Source: Mytilisepta virgata (taxonomy: Eukaryota; Mollusca; Bivalvia; Mytilida; Mytilidae). From it: a DNA stretch of 64,000 nt. The notes under the pieces were generated by a model. That model searched no databases, was not told the origin of the DNA, and worked only from the letters and a program-made list of their open reading frames with translations. A program made the translations under genes and the position numbers. The stretch spans positions 22,460,150 to 22,524,149 of the forward strand of contig CM051514.1 of NCBI GenBank assembly GCA_028015205.1. Direction: 5' to 3'. This document shows positions 40,301-49,300 of this stretch, one piece after another (position 1 is the first letter of the stretch; each line of letters begins with the position of its first letter).

Positions 40301-43300
40301 AGGGCCCGGTCAGGACAGATAATGGTGGAAGGTTTGGTACCTTTTAAACTAGTTTAATTCTATAACTACTAAGTATCTGTAGAAGTTCAAACTGTCCTGA
40401 CTGTATTGGTTTTATGTTGTTCTCTTCTGGATTGGTACATCATTCTTAAGTACTCCTGTTTTTTCATTATTTACACAAATAAGTTTTATATTTTCATCAC
40501 ATTCTTTATTTTAGCCCCTTAGATGAAATTATTGATAAATTGGGAGGACCAAAGTGTGTGTCGGAGATGACTGGGCGTCGTGCTAGAATTGTACGACATT
40601 CCCCAACAGATAGACCAAAGTATGAACAGAGGTCAGCTGACATAGATACATATGGAGGAGTTGATAGTCTTAATGTACAAGAGGTAAGGAATTGGAAAAC
40701 AAAAACAGAAAAACCACTAACTTAGGGAATACAATGTATAAAAGTACAAATTATTTCTGAATTCTATTTGGATAACTTTGAATAAAATATCCATATACTG
40801 ATAGAAATTAAATTTCTATTCAGAGCAAATCTGCATCTTAAATGATATTCATGTATAGTACAAAAAGGTACATGTATGTATAGGCAGTATGATTTCATGC
40901 CGTCTCCATTAAAGAAATGCTGTGACATTTCAAGTTTTAAATCTGAACTTGTTGGATTTAATCTGTTTGGGTAAAGGGATGGGGTCTTGATTGGTATCAG
41001 ATGATTTGATCTATTCATTACTTAATTATTGGCATCTATTTGTACTTGTATGTAAAGGAATTGACATTTTTTTCTCAGAAGGAATATTTGATAAATAGTT
41101 TAAAGGTCTAAAATATGGCCAAAAATAAAACCACAAGCAAGTAAAAAGATATATTTGTACAAATAACCTTTAGTCCACAGTTTTTTAATTTCTTGGTTTA
41201 CGGATCTGCCCTCCCGAGTTTTCACAATTTGAGAAAAAAATTAAATTGAAAATTTGCGATATTTTATTACCATGGAAAATAAACAAGTTTGTGATAACGA
41301 AAGCATTTATACATAAATATAGATCAATGGCTAATGTGATTGCAATAGCAATTGTCTCTGAAGAAAAAATAAACACATTCATTTGTAGAATGTTTTATTA
41401 TTTAATATATAACAGAAAATTAAAATGATATACAGACTTGGTAATTTTGCCTTTTTTTTTTTTATTTCGACCGACCGACCCTACATTTTGTGCAAGAAAA
41501 TCTGTGAACCACGAAATTAAAAAACTGTGGCCTTAAGTACCTTCTTTGCCAAAAATAAAGTAAAGTACCATATTTCTTACATAAGTATGTCAATAAACCA
41601 TCACTATAATAATGCATATTCATAAAAACTCAATTTTTTAATGATTTTGGTCAATTTTGAAATAAACTTTGCAAATGGAAATTGCCTCCACATGCAAAAA
41701 ACAACTTTATATTTAACATGAATATTTATTCAGATAGTATACATCTCTAATAAAAATATTTTTTTGGTTTCATGAATGTGCACAATGTTTTCTCAAGCAA
41801 AATGTGCATGAAAAACTGCTAAAAATCAGCTATTTTCAAGATATTTGGTCAATGAAGCAATATTATTACCTCATTTTGATGTCACAATGCTGGAAATTTA
41901 GCTGAATTGGGTTACTTTTCAAGCATCTTAAAGCATTTTTCCAACGACAAGCTAATTTTGAATCCATTCCTCAAATGTTCATATTTTTGGGCCAAAAATG
42001 GGCCTTAACACCCCTCCTCTTTTGACATATTCTATGTGTTGCTTTGCAGAGAAATCAATTTATGGAAGGTAAAAAATTGGTGGCCATAATATCTGATGCA
42101 GCCAGTACGGGTAAGATATAATATTTCTAATAATATGAAGATTTAAGGATATGGGGTGAGTGTCAATGAGAAAAAAAAAGCCCAAAAAGAACATAGGAAA
42201 GGTTAATTTACATTTATCAAGGTGCAGCAGCCCCGCTGCAAGACAAGCATTAAATCGCCTGGGAAACAAAGGTGTCAAAAATTAACAATAAACATTTTGC
42301 AAAAAGAAAACAAGAGGCGATGTACTAAAGTGTTAGTTCTGTTTATGGATTAAAAATTTTGTCTGTCATTGTTAGGTTTTCTGCTAAAGTCAAACTAAGT
42401 AACAGATTGCTCTCGCTTATGTACATTTTTTTATTTGATGAGTGGTTAATTTTGCACTTGGATCAGACCTAAGGAACTATAGGTCACAGAAGGATGTGTT
42501 AATGACTTGAATGGATCTGTCCAAGTGAAGTTAGCCAGTTGAATTAAAAATCTGTTTTGCAATATGTGACTGGAGTAGCTACTTACATCTTATTTTGAAG
42601 ATTACATGTGAAAGTTTTATATCATGTAGGTATATCTCTGCATGCTGATTTACGAGTGACAAACCAAAGACGACGTGTTCATCTGACTGTAGAACTTCCC
42701 TGGAGTGCTGATAAGGCTGTGCAACAACTTGGTAGATCACACAGATCTAATCAATCTAGGTATCATTCCATTTAACTTTATAGAGGGCAGGTAGATTGAG
42801 TGCAGCATGATGTATTCATAAATATTAATTGTGTACTACCTTTACTACATACTTGAATATTATACCCCCACTCTATGGAGTGTGTGGTATAGGGGATTCA
42901 CCTTGTCTGTCCGTCTGTCCATCCGTCCGTCAAACTCAAATTTTTCGTCACACTTATCTCGGCTTTTGTGCAATAGAAACAGAATGTTTTGATATTTGGC
43001 CAGTATCTTTATGACTGCAAGTATCGTTGTTCCTATTTTCAGGTCTGTCCATGAACCAATTCCTGTTTGATACTTACAAATTTTACAATACCTTATGTTT
43101 ACATGAAATTTTTCAGTTTTCCCAATTTTAACATGTGCAACCTAATGTTATTCCTGTATTGAGAATCCTCACCAACTGATTTGTTGTGTTTAAAAGTAAA
43201 AATAAAATGGTCAAATTGTAATTGCAGGTATATACTTTTTTCATGCCAAAAACTTTTTATCGGTTATCTTGATTTCTAAAAATATGCAATTAATTTTGAG

Positions 43301-46300
43301 AGATATATTTAGAATATTCCAGCAAAAGTGGCAAAATTATATTACGAAAGTGTTTCCTTTGCTAAAACAAATTACAAAGAAGTTGTAAAATAGAAAAATT
43401 CTGGACACTGTGCTAGATGAGATTAATGTAACAAACATTAAAATTTCAGTGGACCTATGTATAAATTGTTGACAACAGATTTGGGTGGAGAGAGAAGATT
43501 TGCAGCATCAGTGGCCAAGAGATTACAGTCAATGGGTAGGTATATTTAGGGAATAGAATCAAGCCCTATTAATTTATGGAACATTGCATATCATGCAGCT
43601 ATGTGATGTACATTTGTGTATTCAGGTATAAAATACTGGACCTATTAGAAATTACCACATTAAAATTCTGGAAAGTAAAAAAAATTGGGGCGTGAAGATT
43701 TTTTAGCAGCGGTTGACAATAAATTATACAAATTATGATATCATCATCATGTAATGTAGAATAAAATTCTTATTACTCAAGTAGCCAGATGTAGCTTGAC
43801 TAGATGTCTGTTTTTTTGTTTGTCAATTTTGAGATGGTATCTATTATTTCTGATGAATATAACACATGATTAAGGGATTTCATTCTTAGACTTTTATTTA
43901 CATTTATCCGTTTTAGGTGCTTTAACAAAGGGAGACAGAAGAGCTGCGACTGGAGCAGATTTGGGAGAATTTAATTTTGACACTCCTTATGGAAGGAACT
44001 CGCTCAGACTGATGTATCAACACATTTGCTCAGTAAGTACGCTTAGTTTAGTTCCTTTGAGCAAAATTCTTGAGATTTGTGTTCTTAATTATAATGTAAC
44101 CTAAGTCTGGTAAATAGGTTCATGTCAACACTGGTTAATTTTCCACAAATACAGTAAAACCTGTCAGGAAACCGAACAGCAAGTTCGTGTCAAAACTGGC
44201 CAATTTTTGTAGTTCCAATGTTTCCCTTTATTTGCTGAAATAATAAAACCTGTACAATGTGGACACTTTGCATTCTAAATTCTGGTCTACTCATCCAGTC
44301 CCAATACACTAAATTACTGTTAATGTTACCTGTCAAAACCAATCAATCAATCAACGACTTAAAAATCTTGTTACCCTTATGGATCAATTAGCAATTACAC
44401 AAGGTTGTAAACCTAAGGTTTTCTACAGGTTTCTTTTCTCAGTTACGCTCTGTGTTGAAAAAAAAACAGGATCAGACAATTCCACATTTAAAGATTTAGA
44501 TGTTAATGAGTTACGACAGAGAATAAGAACAATCTCTTGTACATCTGATGTCAGTTTATAAGTCTTGACGAAGTGAGTGAATCTGCTGAAAGTGTCAAAG
44601 ATGAACTCGAAGAGAATGTGTCAGCTTACAACACTGTTGCTGATTTTAGATACGAGGACGTGCTTCAAAAACTGAACCACATGATAAAATTTGCGAATGC
44701 GATGGACGATCGTTTTTTGCTGTTCCTTATGCCAATGAAATCTATGGCAGAAGATACTATCGTGAAGAAGAAAATGTTAAAAAAACAAGGAAACACTTGA
44801 TAAATATTTTTGACTTTCTATTATATATATATATACATATCATTTATGTTTTCTTGAATTAAATATCGTTTATTTATTTAATCTTTTTATAATTATCTTT
44901 TGGAAGAAGCGATAACATGCATTACTTTACTTCAATCATTGTTAATGAAATATAACTTCCTGTCTTAGAAAACCCTGAGTAAACTGGCCCACTGTCCAAA
45001 CTGACATTTCTTTTAGGTCTCGAAGGTGGCCGTTTTACACAGTTTTCACTGTAATAACCAAAAATAATTATTCCAGACTGATCATTATTACATGTAGATA
45101 ATGTCCTAATCATGGGAAAAGGATCAAATTGAAAATGCCTAATTTCAAATTCCTGGAAATTTGAAATTAACAAAAATTCATACTCACAGTTTTGAGGGCA
45201 AGTTTAAATGAAATTCAATAATAATAATTCATGAAAAAAATATTAGCGAGATGAACTTGAGCATTTTTCATAAATTTAAAAATGACTTGAGATATGGGGA
45301 TTTACTTGTTTAAAAAAATTACCATAAAATGAAATCATAAAATGTTTTTATGATACATTGTTTAAAATAACTAAAACACTGAAATCAACTTCTACTTTCT
45401 ACAGAAAAAACTTGTACCTGGGATTGACTTAAAACAAATTACAGAAAAACAGAACTTTGACCAGTTTATACAGATGACACAGGTTTGTTTGGGTCTTTTA
45501 TATAAGCCACTTGTAATGGAATGTAATTGTTTTAAAGATTTTTTTTCACTGGATGTTAATTTCATATACATTCAAAACCTGTTTTAAAGTGCACCTCTAT
45601 ACAGCAAATCACTGTCAATAAAGTGCACTGTGAAAAACTCCCATTAATGAACAAAGCATGTAAAATTAACCTCTGTATAAAGGACACCTGCTCATAAAGG
45701 GTACCTTGAGTGTCCTTTATATACATGTTTGACTGTACATGTAAATTTCCACATTATATATATTGCTGGGTAGCTCGTGACAAACAATAGATCGTTTAAA
45801 TTGTCTCTGACATTTATAATTCAATACTTTGGGTTTTGTGGCCAGTATAGCCTTGCCAGAGAACTATAGAGATCTTACCGAAGGGTGTCTAAGATCTTGT
45901 TAATTTTATATTCAGCAATGTATGATCATGTTTCTGACTTATGAAATCAAAATATCCCTTATCATCACCACCACTTTTCCCTTTGATATACATGTATGTA
46001 CGCACTACCAATATCAAAAAATAAGACACTAACAAATACAGTCAAACCTGTTTTAAAGGGCACCTCTATATAGCTAATCATTGTCTATAAAGGGCACAGT
46101 GAAAAAGTCCCATTCATGAACAAAGCAGGTAAAATTAACCTCTGTATAATGGGCATCTGCTTATTAAGGGTACTTACTTCTGGTCCCTTTGGTGTCCTTT
46201 ATAGGTTTGACTAAAATTTTGTTGAATATTCAAGAAGCAACATATTTCAAAGGTTTGAAGAAGGAATTGTTGGTTTTGTTTTATACATCATCTCAAGTCA

Positions 46301-49300
46301 GGGTTTTGTATCCCCTTGTGTTGCTACAAACCCCTGACAAAATTCATTCATATTTTACGGATCGGAAATGAAAGATTTTCATTGGTTGCTTCTCAAGGTC
46401 AAAAGAGAAACTATTTGCATCATAGGTAGAATTTTTTATGTCACTCACCAGGTGGCGATATGATTGACCCGCTCAATATGAATGAGTGTTGTCAGGGGTC
46501 AGTAGGAACGAAGGTGGATACAAAACCCTGACATGGGAGGATGGTTTTATAGGACAGTGATGAGAATTATATATCATAATTGTTGTTTTATTACTTTGTA
46601 GGAAAGTTTGGTATTGATGGGACTAGCAGATTTAGAGAACATCAAACTTGGTGTGGCCATCAAAGATTCTGATGCTGGAGATGTGTCAAAATTCCTAAAC
46701 AGAATCCTAGGACTATCTGTAGAAAAGCAAAATATGGTAAGGGATGATCAGTTTGCAAACTTCTTTGTTACAGAATGAAACTTTCTTGAATAATCAGACA
46801 ATATATTTTTCCCTTTAAAGAACATATACATGTATTTTATTTCAAAAATCTTTTATAAATGAAATTATATAAAATGTGTTGCAAGCAAAAAGCAATTTTC
46901 ATTGGCTGGATATGTTGACATTATTTAAAAATCTGTAAAATCTTTCTGGAAAAAACATTTTTGTTATTCGAAATAAGAGAACACTTTTCAAGGAAATTAA
47001 GTTTCCAGGTACAAAAATATCAATTGAATATTATACTTAAATTTCACTTCTTATTTCAAAAATTTTTAATAGAATAGAAGGCTAAAATGGTTTAGATATA
47101 CAAAAAAACACTTGATTAAGACTGAAAGTAGTTAACTAAAGGGAAAAACGTTAAGATTGCCAACAGTCACTGGCTGATAGTAACTTTGACATTTTTGTCA
47201 AAGAATAAGGGTTGTTGAAAAATTTCATTATCCTTGGATTTCAGAAATGTTGAAAGATTAGACTAAATTTCATTTTAAATTGCTTAATGTCAGAAATTGA
47301 ATGTTTTATGATATTTTTTCTAAACCAAAAATGTCTTATAAATGTTTCTTTCCAGATGTTTAATTACTTCACAGAGGTTTTGAAGCTGACTATCCAGAAT
47401 GCAAGAAAAGAAGGAAGGTAAAATGAATAACATGTTCTCTGTACAAAAGAGTATTATTATTATATTTACCCCCACTCTAAAAGTGTGGGCTCTATTGCAT
47501 TCACCTTGTCCGTTTGTTAGTTTGTTCATCCAACAAATATTTCCATCACACTTTTCTCAAAAACTACTGAATGAAATGACTTTATATTTGGCCAGCAGCT
47601 TAATAATGATGAGTTGTAATGTGTGAGTCTGATCTGTCAGACACCTACTTCCTTTTTGCCGATACTTTGAATTTTTCAATATGTTGAATGAACAGAATTT
47701 TTCGTCACTTGTCTAAAGTACTAATGAACAGAATGACTTCATACTTATTCAGCAGCTTGACAACAATAAGTAAAGTGTGTTAACTTTCCGATACTGTCGG
47801 GCATCAATTTCCCGTTTTCGGATACTTTAAATTATGAGTGGGGGTGTTTTTAGCATGACATGGTGTGCATTTTTGTTTTCACTGATTATTGTTATGATGT
47901 TTTTTCAGCCTTGTTAACATCCTGACACTTCCACATAAGCATAAGTAGTAGGGCTGGTACAAACATTGTGATAGTAACCCTGAAAAGACAATATCATATT
48001 CTTCCAAAATATAAGGAACATCAGTAACCAAATAGTTAAGAAAGTTAATTGTTACTGCTGATTATCACTAACCAACCCAAACTGGTTATATAAACTGTCA
48101 TAAAATTAAAAGGATATTGGTTTTTATACAGTAACAATCAAGACTTAATAAACAGATTGTAGTCATCATATCCTTCTCTGTCTTCATTCAACCCAAAGAA
48201 AAGTTTTTTACAAATCATTTTTCTGTTAAAGATATTTTAGATATGTTATATCAAGAATCTTTAATAAATTAATTCTGAATTTTTAAATAATTTGTATTTT
48301 TGTAACTCAAGTCACTTAACTGATTGTGTTTTAGAATACCCATATTTTACATTTAGATGAACACAAGTGATCTTTTTCTCAAAAACTACATGCTAGAATT
48401 TGATGTGTCTTTTCAGATACAATGAAGGCATGTTGGATATTACTGCAACTTCGGTGGAGATGGTGGGAGATCCTATAGAAATATTCAAGGAATTAAAGAA
48501 AGGACATGCCACCACCAGGTTAGTCAAATGTTTTATCTACATTCAAAGTTAAATCAAATTACACAATGGATGCAGTGTACAAAAAATGTAGGACACCAGT
48601 TTGTTGCATGCAATGGGTCCAAGTAGAGGAACAAAAGTTTATTTCTTGTCCTCAACTCCGTTTCATGATGTTATAAATATTAATGAAATGCTTGCAACTC
48701 AATTTTTGTAGAATAAATCAATGATTACATGTACTATTAAAAATGGTAATCAGCAAAATTTAAATGAATCCATTTAAAAAATTATTTAAGAATTTTGCAG
48801 TAAAGGGAAGTTATCCAAACATTTTTGTCTTTTCATGTGTCATTTGGATTATCTCCCCTACACCAGTTCTAAAACATTTGGAATTGTACACAAAGATGAT
48901 TTAATTCGGTTTTGTAGTATTATTCTTCTTTTGCAATTCAGAATTGTCATTTCAGTTACCTTATTATTGGTTCAGTCTGTCTGCAAACAAATTTTTCATC
49001 ATACTTTTTTCTGCAACTACTCATCACAGCCGCTTTATATTTTGTCACAAGCCTTCTATAGGTACGCCATATTGTGGGATACATTTTCGGATTAAGGCCA
49101 CATCAACTTTCTGTTTAACAAATTCGTTTATTTTTCAACCTTATCGAAGAGAGGGGGTATCACTAGTGAGCAGTGGCTCACAGTGCATCTTGTTATACTT
49201 AAATTTTGGCTTCCTGTAAATATTTCCACATCACATGAAAAAAACTATTTTCAATTTCTACCTTATTATCTTTAGTACCATTTAGAAAAGGAATTGATTT

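Noticed and set aside
44573..44800. 75-codon ORF as an extra sbno exon
   Set aside because: Exons 21 and 22 join in phase without it, and it lies within TA-flanked pogo-like ends.
47399..47626. ORF running from exon 24 into the intron
   Set aside because: It is in a different frame from exon 24 and translates the CCCCCACTC-type repeat.
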